Assembly (NCBI RefSeq): GCF_004353505.1
Contig: NZ_SMNQ01000003.1
Span: 186,001-250,000, forward strand
Length of the DNA: 64,000 bases
Origin: Streptomyces sp. WAC05374
GTDB lineage: Bacteria; Actinomycetota; Actinomycetes; Streptomycetales; Streptomycetaceae
Direction: 5' to 3'
In this document: in pieces, positions 26,834-34,872 of the stretch
Layout of the letters: each line of letters opens with the position of its first letter
How positions within the stretch are numbered: the stretch's first letter is position 1
Translations under genes and position numbers: made by a program
Notes under the pieces: model-generated
What the model was told of the DNA's origin: nothing
What the model saw: only the letters and a program-made list of their open reading frames with translations
Databases searched by the model: none

Positions 26834-27631
26834 CTACAGGTCGTACGCCGCCGTCACCGGGGCGTGGTCGCTCCACCGCTCGCCGTGCGTCGCCGCCCGC
26901 TCCACCCACGCCTTGACCGCGCGGGCCGCGAGGCCCGGCGTGGCGACCTGGAGGTCGATGCGCCAGCCGGAGTCGTTGTCGAAGGCGCGGCCGCGGTAGG
27001 ACCACCACGAGTACGGCCCCTCCTGGTCCGGGTGCAGGGCGCGGACGACGTCCACGTACGCCGCGTCCTCGAAGACGCGGGTGAGCCACTCCCGCTCCTC
27101 GGGGAGGAAGCCGGAGTTCTTCCGGTTGGCCTTCCAGTTCTTCAGGTCGGCCTCGCGGTGGGCGATGTTCCAGTCGCCGCAGACGACGACCTCGCGGCCG
27201 TCGGCGGCCGCGCGCTCCCTGAGCTCCTTCAGGTACGGCAGGAACTCGCCCATGAAGCGGATCTTCTCGTCCTGCCGCTCGGTGCCGACCTCGCCGGAGG
27301 GCAGGTAGAGGCTGGCGACCGTGACGCCCGGCAGGTCGGCCTCCACGTACCGCCCGCTGCCGTCGAACTCGCTGGACCCGAAGCCGATCCGCACGGCGTC
27401 GGGCTCCCGCCGCGTGTAGAGGGCGACGCCCGCGCGGCCCTTGGCGGCGGCCGGGGCGTGGACGGTGTGCCAGCCCTCGGGCGCGCGGACCGCCTCGGGG
27501 AGCTGGGACTCCTCGGCCCGCACCTCCTGGAGGCACACGACATCGGCCTCGGTGGCGGCCAGCCACTCCACGAACCCCTTCTTGGCGGCGGCGCGCAGAC
27601 CGTTTACGTTCACGGACGTCACAATGAGCAT
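26834..27631 (-). CDS. xthA: Exodeoxyribonuclease III
   Basis: 265-residue DNA repair enzyme with AP endonuclease and 3'-5' exonuclease activities. Metal- and phosphate-site motifs of the ExoIII family are clear: NVNGLRAA (about residues 8-15), CLQEVRAEE (34-42), LYLPSGE, the GDWNIAHREADL block near 152-163, and the C-terminal SDHAPV with the catalytic His near 257. ATG at 27631 starts MLIVTSVNVNGL, typical of the family. It is divergent from a GNAT gene 59 bp away. Confidence 0.95.
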   Translation of the reverse strand: MLIVTSVNVNGLRAAAKKGFVEWLAATEADVVCLQEVRAEESQLPEAVRAPEGWHTVHAPAAAKGRAGVALYTRREPDAVRIGFGSSEFDGSGRYVEADLPGVTVASLYLPSGEVGTERQDEKIRFMGEFLPYLKELRERAAADGREVVVCGDWNIAHREADLKNWKANRKNSGFLPEEREWLTRVFEDAAYVDVVRALHPDQEGPYSWWSYRGRAFDNDSGWRIDLQVATPGLAARAVKAWVERAATHGERWSDHAPVTAAYDL

Positions 27632-27690
27632 CCCGGCACCCTACCGACAACGCCCGGAAGATCACCTCGCATGAATGTACGATACTCCGC

Positions 27691-28170
27691 ATGATTATCC
27701 GCCCGACGCCGTTCGACCACCCGGACGCCCGCAAGCTCAACGACATGGTGCAGCTCGAGTACGTCGAGCGGTACGGCGACGGGGGCGACCTCACCCCGCT
27801 CGACCCGGTGATGTTCCGCCCGCCGTCCGGCCTGTACCTCCTCGCGTACGACCCGCACGAGCGGCCCGTCGCCACGGGCGGCTGGCGCACCCAGGACCGC
27901 AACGACGAGGGGTACTCCGACGGCGACGCCGAGCTCAAGCGGATGTACGTGATCCCCGAGGCACGGGGCCTGGGCCTGGCCCGGCGCATCCTCGCCGCCC
28001 TGGAGGACGACGCCCGGGCCGCCGGGCGCACCCGCATGGTGCTGGAGACGGGCGACGCACAGCCGGAGGCCATCGCGCTCTACACCTCCAGCGGGTACGA
28101 GCCGTGCGCCAAGTTCGGCTACTACCGCGAGTACGACAGCAGCCGCTGCTTCGCCAAGCCGCTGGCCTGA
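27691..28170 (+). CDS. GNAT-family N-acetyltransferase
   Basis: 159-residue acetyl-CoA-dependent acyltransferase. The acetyl-CoA binding motif A is LKRMYVIPEARGLGLARRIL (about residues 88-107), containing the R-x-x-G-x-G/A pyrophosphate loop, and motif B is ALYTSSGYEP near 129-138. TACGAT at 27677-27682 lies eight bases before ATG, consistent with a leaderless transcript. The substrate is unknown. Confidence 0.88.
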   Translation: MIIRPTPFDHPDARKLNDMVQLEYVERYGDGGDLTPLDPVMFRPPSGLYLLAYDPHERPVATGGWRTQDRNDEGYSDGDAELKRMYVIPEARGLGLARRILAALEDDARAAGRTRMVLETGDAQPEAIALYTSSGYEPCAKFGYYREYDSSRCFAKPLA

Positions 28171-28387
28171 GGGGCCCGCGCGGCCGCCGGCCCGGGCAAC
28201 CACGCGCGACCGCCGTCCTCGAGGGCCGCGCGGAGCCGCCGGCCCGAAGCACTTCGTGACGCGCCCCTGACAAATTGTGGCCGTCCGTGGCACCCTGCCT
28301 CACGCACGTCGATCCGCACCGCTCTTCGTTCCCCCACCCTGCCCGGCCGCGCCGACCGCGCCCCGGGCACGGCAGAAGGAGACATGC

Positions 28388-29356
28388 GTGAGAGGCCATC
28401 GCACCGCCATGGGCGTCCTGCTGACCGTCGGAGCCCTGCTCACCGGCGCCCTGTCGACCACCACCGCCACCGCGGCCCCGTCGTCACCCGCCCCGTCGCC
28501 CGCCCCGGCCGCACGGGCCGTTTCCGCCGACGAACAGCGGTCGGCCCGGACGTTCTGGACCGCCGAGCGCATGCGCGGCGCCACCCCGCTCGACCTGGTG
28601 CTCACCCCGCGGGCGCTGAAGAAGCTCAGGGCCCCCGAGCCGGGCGGCACCCCGACGACCGTCGCCCCCACGGCCTTCCCGCAGGCGGGCGGCCCCTGGA
28701 CCGGCGGCGGCGCGGTCGTAAGGACGTCCGGCCGGGTCTTCTTCACCTTCCAGGGCCGCACGGCCTCCTGCTCCGGCAACGCCGTGACGAGCCAGAACGC
28801 CAGCACGGTGATCACCGCCGGGCACTGCGTGAAGTACCAGGGAAGCTGGCACACCAACTGGGTCTTCGTCCCGGCGTACGACAACGGTCAGGCGCCGTAC
28901 GGCCAGTGGACCGCCACCAGGACGCTGACCACCCCGCAGTGGGAGGCGAGCGAGGACATCAACCAGGACATCGGCGCGGCCGTCGTCGCGCCCCTGAACG
29001 GCCGGCGGCTCACGTCCGTCACCGGCGCCCAGGGCCTCCAGTTCAACGGCGGCTACAACAAGCCGATGTACGCCTTCGGCTTCCCGGCCGCGTCCCCCTA
29101 CGACGGCTCCAAGCTGATCCATTGCAGCGGGAACTCCTCCAAGGACTTCCTCTTCTCCCAGGACCACAGCCTGGGCTGCAACATGACCGGCGGCTCCAGC
29201 GGCGGCCCCTGGTTCACCGGCTTCAGCGAGGCGACCGGCACCGGCCTCCAGGTCTCGGTGAACAGCTTCGGGTACACCTTCCTGCCGAACCGCATGTTCG
29301 GCCCGTACTTCGGCAACGAGGCCAAGGCCCTGTACGACCGGGCCCAGGTCGCCTGA
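28388..29356 (+). CDS. Secreted trypsin-fold serine protease (glutamyl endopeptidase-like)
   Basis: 322-residue exported S1-fold peptidase. A signal peptide covers about residues 1-30, followed by a propeptide up to about residue 100. The triad is H146 in ITAGHCVKY, D194 in INQDIGAAVV and S271 in TGGSSGGPWFTG. Paired cysteines flank the histidine (SCSG...GHC). AAGGAG lies six bases before GTG at 28388, which fixes the start. It sits convergent with the sigma/lectin fusion gene, with a shared terminator between. The overall pattern resembles secreted V8-like or DUF-type Streptomyces peptidases. Confidence 0.9.
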   Translation: MRGHRTAMGVLLTVGALLTGALSTTTATAAPSSPAPSPAPAARAVSADEQRSARTFWTAERMRGATPLDLVLTPRALKKLRAPEPGGTPTTVAPTAFPQAGGPWTGGGAVVRTSGRVFFTFQGRTASCSGNAVTSQNASTVITAGHCVKYQGSWHTNWVFVPAYDNGQAPYGQWTATRTLTTPQWEASEDINQDIGAAVVAPLNGRRLTSVTGAQGLQFNGGYNKPMYAFGFPAASPYDGSKLIHCSGNSSKDFLFSQDHSLGCNMTGGSSGGPWFTGFSEATGTGLQVSVNSFGYTFLPNRMFGPYFGNEAKALYDRAQVA

Positions 29357-29371
29357 CCTGGCCTTCGCCCA

Positions 29372-29397
29372 CGCCCGGCGGGCCCGCCCGCCGGGCG
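29372..29397. terminator. Bidirectional terminator
   Basis: An 11-bp perfect stem with four-base loop fills the gap between the convergent protease and sigma/lectin genes. Confidence 0.75.
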
Positions 29398-31296
29398 CTA
29401 CCCGACTCCGGCCGCGACGCCCGGGAGCCGCACGGCGACCAGGGGCGCGGTGTCCGCCTCGGGTGTGTGCCCGGGCACGGGCGGCGCCGCGTCCGGTCCG
29501 GGTGCCGGGTCGTTCACGCTGCGCACGCCGTGTCGGTCACCGGGGGCGGCCCCGTCCGGGGCGCCGTCCCCGCTGCCGCCTTCCGGGCCTCCGCGGTCCT
29601 CGGCCGGGCCGGCGGGGCCGGCGGCCGGCGGGCGGGCCGGCGACGCCTGGTGCGCGCCCGTCCCGGACCGTGCCGTCCCGACGTCCCCGGAGGCCCCCGT
29701 GTCCGCGGCGGCCCGGCGCGGCGCGGGGGTGCCGACAGCGTTGTCGGTCAGCCAGCGCTGGGACCGCGACCCGTCGCGGACCTTCACCACCACGGTCGTC
29801 CCCGGCTGCTCGGCGGCCGGCACCAGGCCCAGCCCCGCGTGCCACCGGGGCACGACGTGGCCCTGGATGCTCAGGTCGTACCGGACGGTCATCGCGGCCT
29901 GGGTCGCGCACAGCCGCAGGACGGCCGCCCCCGACGGCTCCTGCGAGTTCGGGCACAGGACCGGGGCCGCGGCGCTGCGCAGCAGCCCGTCCGGCTCGTA
30001 CCGCCACGTCTGGGTCGGGTGGCCCGAGCACGGCGCGAGGGTGAGCTCGGCGCCCACCCGGGGCAGTCCGTCCCGGATGTCGAGGCACAGCCCGGTGGCG
30101 GCGTTGCGCAACCGGGTGGTGAGCCCGGCGCCCCCGCCCGGTCCGGTGCCGTGCCCGGCGGAGGTGGGCGGCTGCGGCGCGGCGGTGGTGGGCCGGGACC
30201 CCGGTGCCGGGGCGGCGGCGCCGTCGGGACCGCCCGGGGCCGTCGCGCCGGCGCTGTGCCCGCCGGCCCGGCCGTCGGCGCCGCCGTCATCCCCCCAGAG
30301 GCCGGAGAGGGCCGCCACCCCCAGGACGCCCGCCGTGACGAGCCCGAGCCCCGCCAGGAACGCTCCCCCGCCCGGTACGGCCCCGGCGAGGCGCCGCGCG
30401 GCTCCCGCCGGCACGGCCCGCGAGTGCCGGCCCGCCCGCCGGGCCTCCCCCGGCGCACCGGTACGGGCCCGGGAGCGGCCCGGCCGTGACTCGACGTACG
30501 CCCCGGCGCCCTCCCCGAGCACGCCCTCGGCCAGCAGCAGCGGCAGCCGCCCGTCGGCGTGGCGCAACTGGTCCGCCGCGTACCGGCAGTGCCGGCACTT
30601 CGACAAATGCCGCTGAATGTCGGGGATCAGGGCGCCACCGCGCCGCAGGGATATGTCGAGCAACCGGTTGTAGTGGCGGCATTCCGGGTCGGCGGCCAGT
30701 TCGGAATGGGCGCGCAGACAACCGGCGCGGAACAGTTCCCGGGCCTCTTCCAGTTGTGCGGTCGCCGTACGCGGGTCGATGGCCAGCAATGCGGCGGGAA
30801 TGGATATGCCCTCCGCCTCGACCTCCCGGTGCCACAGCAGCACCTGCGCCGGTCCGGGCAGTGCCGCGAACGCGCGGGCGACGAGCTGCCGGTCGGGTCC
30901 GGGCCCTGCGGGCCGCCGCAGGCCGGTCAGCAGGGCCGCGAGCCGCGGGTCGCCCGCCCACTCCGCGACGGTGCGGCGCGCCGCCACCAGCAGCCGTGGC
31001 CGCACCGCCCCCTCCCCGGCGCCCGCGTCCTGGCGCAGTTCCTCCAGCACACGGGCGAAGGCGGCCGAGACGGCCATCGAGGCGTAGGTGCGCGAGGCGG
31101 TGAGCAGCGCCGCGTAGTCGCTGACCGCTCCGCAGTGCCGGGCCATCAGCACGGTGGCGGGATAGGCGTCCGCCGCGCCCCCGCCGCCGGGGGCCGTGCC
31201 CAGCATGCCGGCGAGGGCCGCGTCGGCGCCGCCCGAGGTGGGCGCGTAGGGAGGAGGCGGCGGAACGGAGTGATCGGGACGACGGGATGAGGGCAT
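29398..31296 (-). CDS. Sigma-like / zinc-finger / TM / ricin-lectin fusion protein
   Basis: 632-residue composite protein. Residues about 40-205 resemble degenerate sigma-70 regions 2 and 4 (HCGAVSDYAALLTASRTYASMAVSAAF is the region 2-like part; LPGPAQVLLWHREVEAEG with ALLAIDPRTATAQLEEARELFR the region 4-like part). Residues about 205-240 hold ECRHYN...HLSKCRHC, an anti-sigma zinc-finger pattern with a Cys-x-x-Cys. A transmembrane helix lies near 310-334. Residues about 390-517 form a ricin B-type lectin domain (CLDIRDG, QTWRY, QRWLT). A Pro/Ala-rich tail ends the protein. Topology would put the regulatory part inside and the lectin outside. ATG at 31296 is chosen over upstream readings by the GGAAA eight bases before it. 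Confidence 0.8.
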   Translation of the reverse strand: MPSSRRPDHSVPPPPPYAPTSGGADAALAGMLGTAPGGGGAADAYPATVLMARHCGAVSDYAALLTASRTYASMAVSAAFARVLEELRQDAGAGEGAVRPRLLVAARRTVAEWAGDPRLAALLTGLRRPAGPGPDRQLVARAFAALPGPAQVLLWHREVEAEGISIPAALLAIDPRTATAQLEEARELFRAGCLRAHSELAADPECRHYNRLLDISLRRGGALIPDIQRHLSKCRHCRYAADQLRHADGRLPLLLAEGVLGEGAGAYVESRPGRSRARTGAPGEARRAGRHSRAVPAGAARRLAGAVPGGGAFLAGLGLVTAGVLGVAALSGLWGDDGGADGRAGGHSAGATAPGGPDGAAAPAPGSRPTTAAPQPPTSAGHGTGPGGGAGLTTRLRNAATGLCLDIRDGLPRVGAELTLAPCSGHPTQTWRYEPDGLLRSAAAPVLCPNSQEPSGAAVLRLCATQAAMTVRYDLSIQGHVVPRWHAGLGLVPAAEQPGTTVVVKVRDGSRSQRWLTDNAVGTPAPRRAAADTGASGDVGTARSGTGAHQASPARPPAAGPAGPAEDRGGPEGGSGDGAPDGAAPGDRHGVRSVNDPAPGPDAAPPVPGHTPEADTAPLVAVRLPGVAAGVG

Positions 31297-31585
31297 GGGT
31301 GTATTTCCATTCAGGGCATTGCGATGGGGGGCTGGAGGGAACGCCGCCTGATTGGTACATACCTGGTCGGTGCCGAATCCCTTTTGAGGTGCCACCGCCG
31401 AGAAATTCGAACTGCCGCTCAAATACGCCTTGTTGGGCTCGCGGAGCTGCACAGCCTTCCATAACCCGCCGCCGAGGAACAAGAGTTCCGGCACGCGGTG
31501 CCTGCGGGTAATTCGGCACGCCTCCCGCGCTCGGCACGAGCGCGCCCGTCCGGCCTCCCGGGGCCACCCCGGAGGGGGACAACGA

Positions 31586-31625
31586 CAAGATCCCGCCCGA
31601 TCGGAACGATCGGACGGGATCTTGT
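31586..31625 (-). terminator. Terminator of the tRNA-Ala gene
   Basis: An 18-bp stem with one mismatch and a four-base loop lies just 3' of the tRNA gene; the minus-strand exit is T-rich (CTTGTCGTTGTC). Confidence 0.8.
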
Positions 31626-31632
31626 GTGTGCG

Positions 31633-31706
31633 TGGACCTGAGGGGATTTGAACCCCTGACCCCCTCGATGCGAACGAGGTGCGCTACCAGTCTGCGCCAC
31701 AGGCCC
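31633..31706 (-). tRNA. tRNA-Ala (anticodon CGC)
   Basis: A 74-nt cloverleaf. The acceptor stem GGGCCTG pairs with CAGGTCC (one G-U), the D-arm contains AGACTGGTAGCGC, the anticodon stem CCTCG/CGAGG encloses loop TTCGCAT with anticodon CGC, and the T-arm is AGGGG-TTCAAAT-CCCCT. The 3' CCA is not encoded. It reads GCG codons. Confidence 0.95.
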
Positions 31707-31720
31707 TTGCGACGTGTGAA

Positions 31721-31726
31721 ACATTA
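31721..31726 (-). promoter_or_regulatory. -10 hexamer of the tRNA-Ala promoter
   Basis: TAATGT on the minus strand, 14 bp upstream of the tRNA 5' end. No strong -35 hexamer is visible. Confidence 0.45.
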
Positions 31727-31793
31727 GCATCCCGATCGGGGTGCTTGGAAATCCGTTCCTCGCCGGCGGCCGAGAGGCCCCTCACACGGCGCC

Positions 31794-32855
31794 CTACTCG
31801 TTGGCCGCGCGGGGCCGGTCCTCGTCCGCGTACTGGTCGAAGAGCGGTGTCCGGCCGTGGTCGTGGGACCGGCGCGGCGGGTGCGGGCTCGGGTGGGGGT
31901 TCTGGCGCGTCGGCGGGGGCGGGGTGGGTTCCGCCGGGGAGGAGCGGGCCGCGCTCCACGTCTCGGGGTCGGTGACGTCGACGCCGCCCGTCGCCCGCGG
32001 GGCCACCGGGGCGGTGACGTAGGTGGGCAGCGGCACCGGGACCGGATCCCAGCTATCGCCGCGGGTGGGGCCGTGGTCGCGCTGCTGGTCCACCCACTCG
32101 GCGTGGTCCGTCTGTTCGACCAGCGCGCGGCGCCCGGCCTCCTGCGGGGTGAGCGCGGGGGCGGGTTCCGGGTCGGGCTGCGGGTTGCGGGCCTCGGGCA
32201 CGTCCCCCTGCTCGGGGGCGGTGCGGCCGCGCGGGCGGCTCTCGCGCAGGCGCTGCGCGGCGGCCTCGGCGCGGCGCCGGTCCATCACGTAGACGAAGCG
32301 GCGGCGCTCCTGGGCACGCAGGTGCACGATGTACGCGCTCAGCAGCACGGCCGGGACGCCCGGGGCCCACAGGAACGCCAGGCCGCCGACCGCCGCGACG
32401 ATCGCGCCGAGAGTGAAGGCGAGGAAGAGGATCACGGTGGTCCGCCGGCGCCTGGCGAGGACCTTGGAGCGCCGGGCGCGCTCGGCGGCCGCACCGGCCG
32501 GTCGTGGACGCCGGGCGGGGCGCGGCCTCGCGGGCGGCACCTCCGGGACCTCCAGGCGCGCCTCCGTACGGTCCGGGGGCGCGGCGAAGGCCCGGACGTC
32601 GACCGAGCTCAGGTGCTCGGTCTCGGCGTCCGGGTCGACGTCGGGCGACGCCGCCTGCTCGGCGGTGCGCTCACGCAGCTCCTTGGCGTACCGGCGCTCC
32701 ATCCCCGCCCGTCCGGACAGGAGCCGGATGGCGGTGCTGAAGCGTTCCGTCGGACGTGCTTCGTTCAGCTCGTCCTGCCTGCGGAGCCACATCGGCACCA
32801 GGTAGGCGGCCCAGGCCCCGACGATGACTGCGTAGATGAGGCCGCTGCTGCTCAC
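31794..32855 (-). CDS. sepX: SepX/GlpR divisome membrane protein
   Basis: 353-residue membrane protein. One helix at the very N-terminus (LIYAVIVGAWAAYLVPMWL, about residues 6-24) is followed by the conserved RRQDELNEARPTERFSTAIRLLSG block, a charged linker, and two adjacent helices (about 140-178). The tail is disordered and Pro-rich. This matches SepX of Streptomyces, needed for septation, and its relative GlpR, the membrane receptor of the gephyrin-like protein Glp in corynebacteria. The glp homologue is four genes upstream in the same direction, which supports the call. The start is GTG at 32855. Confidence 0.85.
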   Translation of the reverse strand: MSSSGLIYAVIVGAWAAYLVPMWLRRQDELNEARPTERFSTAIRLLSGRAGMERRYAKELRERTAEQAASPDVDPDAETEHLSSVDVRAFAAPPDRTEARLEVPEVPPARPRPARRPRPAGAAAERARRSKVLARRRRTTVILFLAFTLGAIVAAVGGLAFLWAPGVPAVLLSAYIVHLRAQERRRFVYVMDRRRAEAAAQRLRESRPRGRTAPEQGDVPEARNPQPDPEPAPALTPQEAGRRALVEQTDHAEWVDQQRDHGPTRGDSWDPVPVPLPTYVTAPVAPRATGGVDVTDPETWSAARSSPAEPTPPPPTRQNPHPSPHPPRRSHDHGRTPLFDQYADEDRPRAANE

Positions 32856-33011
32856 GCCTCACACCGTAGAGGGGTTCGCATCCGGCCATCGGCCAATTGG
32901 GCCGGTGTGTCGCACGATCTGGCTGATATCACTGAATTTTTTTGTGATTGGTCCGACCGGTTACGACAGAACGGCGACCAAATTCGAACGTATATCTTAT
33001 TAATGGTTCGA
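32856..33011. other. AT-rich spacer upstream of sepX
   Basis: 156 bp between the GNAT stop and the sepX start, unusually AT-rich for this genome (bases 32930-33005), with a run of seven T. It probably holds the sepX promoter; no gene is seen. Confidence 0.5.
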
Positions 33012-33632
33012 TCAGCGGGGTGTTCCCCGGCTGACCCGGTGCCAACGGCGCAACAGCCCCTCCGGGACCTCCTCCGCGGTGAGCGCGAACACGAGGTGGT
33101 CGCGCCAGGCGCCGTCGATGTGGAGGTAACGGGGACGCAGTCCTTCCTCGCGGAATCCCAGTTTCTCGACGACCCGGCGGCTCGGGGTGTTCTCCGGCCG
33201 GATGCAGACCTCGATCCGGTGCAGGCCCACCGTGCGGAAGCAGTGGTCGACGGCGAGCGCCACGGACGTCGGCATGACGCCCCGGCCCGCCACCTCGCGG
33301 TCCACCCAGTACCCGACGTGGCCCGAGCACATCGAGCCCCAGGTGATCCCCGCGACGGTGAGCTGGCCGACCAGCCGGCCCTCGTACTCGACCACGAACG
33401 GCAGCATCCGCCCCGCGTTCGCCTCGGTGCGCAGATGGCGGACCATCTGACGGTAGGTGGGGCGCTGGGTGAGGGGGATGCCCGGCGCGGGCGGCGGGAT
33501 CGTCGCCTCCCAGGGGCGCAGCCAGTCCCGGTTGCGGCGGTTGACCTCGCGCCAGTCCCGCTGGTCGCGCAGCTTTATCGGCCGCAGGACGACGGCGCCG
33601 TCCGCCAGCGTCACGGGCCAGGCCGGGTTCAT
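33012..33632 (-). CDS. RimJ-type GNAT N-acetyltransferase
   Basis: 206-residue acetyltransferase of the RimJ/RimL branch, which acetylates protein N-termini (ribosomal proteins in the type enzymes). LRPIKLRDQRDWREVNRRNRDWLRPWE (about residues 16-42) is the typical N-terminal block; motif A is GRGVMPTSVALAVD near 116-129 and the end has NTPSRRVVEKLGFREEGL near 147-164. ATG overlaps the mog stop as ATGA. A RimJ-type gene between glp and glpR/sepX is a conserved actinobacterial arrangement, so a link to division is possible. Confidence 0.9.
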   Translation of the reverse strand: MNPAWPVTLADGAVVLRPIKLRDQRDWREVNRRNRDWLRPWEATIPPPAPGIPLTQRPTYRQMVRHLRTEANAGRMLPFVVEYEGRLVGQLTVAGITWGSMCSGHVGYWVDREVAGRGVMPTSVALAVDHCFRTVGLHRIEVCIRPENTPSRRVVEKLGFREEGLRPRYLHIDGAWRDHLVFALTAEEVPEGLLRRWHRVSRGTPR

Positions 33633-34249
33633 GACGGTCTGGGGTGGTCGCCGCCGCGGAGCTGGTCGACCGCGTGGACCAGGAGGCGCTCCAGGACGGC
33701 GAGCCCGTCGCGGACGCCACCTGTGGAGCCGGGCAGGTTGACGATCAGGGTGCGGCCGGCGACCCCGGCCAGGCCCCGGGACAGCGCCGCGGTGGGCACC
33801 TTCTCGCGGCCGTACGCGCGGATGGCCTCCGGGATGCCGGGGACCTCGTGGTCCAGGACCCGGCGGGTGACGTCGGGGGTGCGGTCGGTGGGCGAGATGC
33901 CGGTGCCGCCGGTGGTCAGGATGACGTCGTACGCGGCCTCCACCCCGGCGCGCAGCGCCGCCTCGACCGGGTCGCCGTCCGGGACGACCTGGGGCCCGTC
34001 GACGGCGAAGCCCAGGCGGGCCAGCCCGTCGGCGAGGACGGGGCCGCCCTTGTCCTCGTACACCCCGGCCGAGGCCCGGTTGGAGGCGGTGACGACGAGC
34101 GCGCGGTACGGGCGGTCAGCGGCGGGCGCCTGATGCGCGCCGGGGGCGTGCGCGGAGGGGGCGTCCTCCGGCTCCGGGGCGTGCGGCGTGGCGGCGCGCT
34201 CCGGTTCATGAGCGTGCGCGCCGGTGACGTTCCCGGCCCGGGGCGTCAC
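33629..34249 (-). CDS. mog: MogA/MoaB-family molybdenum cofactor protein
   Basis: 206-residue protein of the MogA/MoaB family, which adenylylates molybdopterin before metal insertion. The core starts at YRALVVTASNRASAGVYEDKGGP (about residues 48-70) and has the diagnostic TTGGTGISPTDRTPD block (about 110-124) and LPGSTGGVRD near 176-185. The first 45 residues are a His/Ala/Pro-rich extension without homology, so the true start could be internal; GTG at 34249 is chosen because it overlaps the moaC stop as GTGA. Confidence 0.88.
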   Translation of the reverse strand: MTPRAGNVTGAHAHEPERAATPHAPEPEDAPSAHAPGAHQAPAADRPYRALVVTASNRASAGVYEDKGGPVLADGLARLGFAVDGPQVVPDGDPVEAALRAGVEAAYDVILTTGGTGISPTDRTPDVTRRVLDHEVPGIPEAIRAYGREKVPTAALSRGLAGVAGRTLIVNLPGSTGGVRDGLAVLERLLVHAVDQLRGGDHPRPS

Positions 34250-34746
34250 ACCCGCTCCCCTTCCGCCTCGGTGCGCCGGTAGTGACCGGACTTCCCGCCG
34301 GTCTTCTCCTCCACCCGTACGTCGGTGATGACGGCCGCCTTGTCGACGGCCTTGATCATGTCGACGACCGTGAGCGCGGCCACCGACACGGCCGTGAGGG
34401 CCTCCATCTCGACCCCCGTGCGGTCGGTGGTCTTCACCGTGGCGGCGATCTCGACCGCGTCGTCCGCGACCGACAGGTCGAGCTTCACGCCGGAGACGGC
34501 GAGCGGGTGGCACAGCGGAATGAGGTCGGGGGTGCGCTTGGCGCCCATGATGCCGGCGATCCGGGCGGTGGCGAGGGCGTCGCCCTTGGGCACGCCCTCG
34601 CCGCGCAGCAGCTCGATCACCCGGGGCGAGACGAGGACCCGGCCGGTGGCGCGGGCGGTGCGGGCGGTGACGTCCTTCTCGGAGACGTCGACCATGCGGG
34701 CCGCCCCCGACTCGTCGATGTGCGTCAGGCTGCCTTGCGTACTCAC
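34246..34746 (-). CDS. moaC: Cyclic pyranopterin monophosphate synthase MoaC
   Basis: 166-residue enzyme that with MoaA makes the first molybdopterin precursor. Signature blocks are LTHIDESGAARMVDV, TPDLIPLCHPLAVSG (active-site His, about residues 73-87), VKTTDRTGVEMEALTAVSVAALTVVDM (about 103-129) and the lysine-rich IKAVDKAAVI. GTG at 34746 is preceded by GGAG nine bases upstream and gives the standard length. It forms a coupled unit with mog and rimJ. Confidence 0.94.
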   Translation of the reverse strand: MSTQGSLTHIDESGAARMVDVSEKDVTARTARATGRVLVSPRVIELLRGEGVPKGDALATARIAGIMGAKRTPDLIPLCHPLAVSGVKLDLSVADDAVEIAATVKTTDRTGVEMEALTAVSVAALTVVDMIKAVDKAAVITDVRVEEKTGGKSGHYRRTEAEGERV

Positions 34747-34872
34747 TGCTGAACTCCGCCTCGCGTGTTCCGGCGCCGATTGCCCCGCACGGCCATTGTC
34801 GCGCCGCCGGGGGCCGGGGGTGGTCCCCCGGGAAGGCACAGCGGCAGACACGGTACCGCCACGGCCCCCCGC

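Noticed and set aside
29398..31494. Longer N-terminus for the sigma/lectin fusion starting at 31494
   Set aside because: The extra 66 residues have no sigma-like features and the ATG at 31296 has a ribosome site; the upstream part is probably leader.
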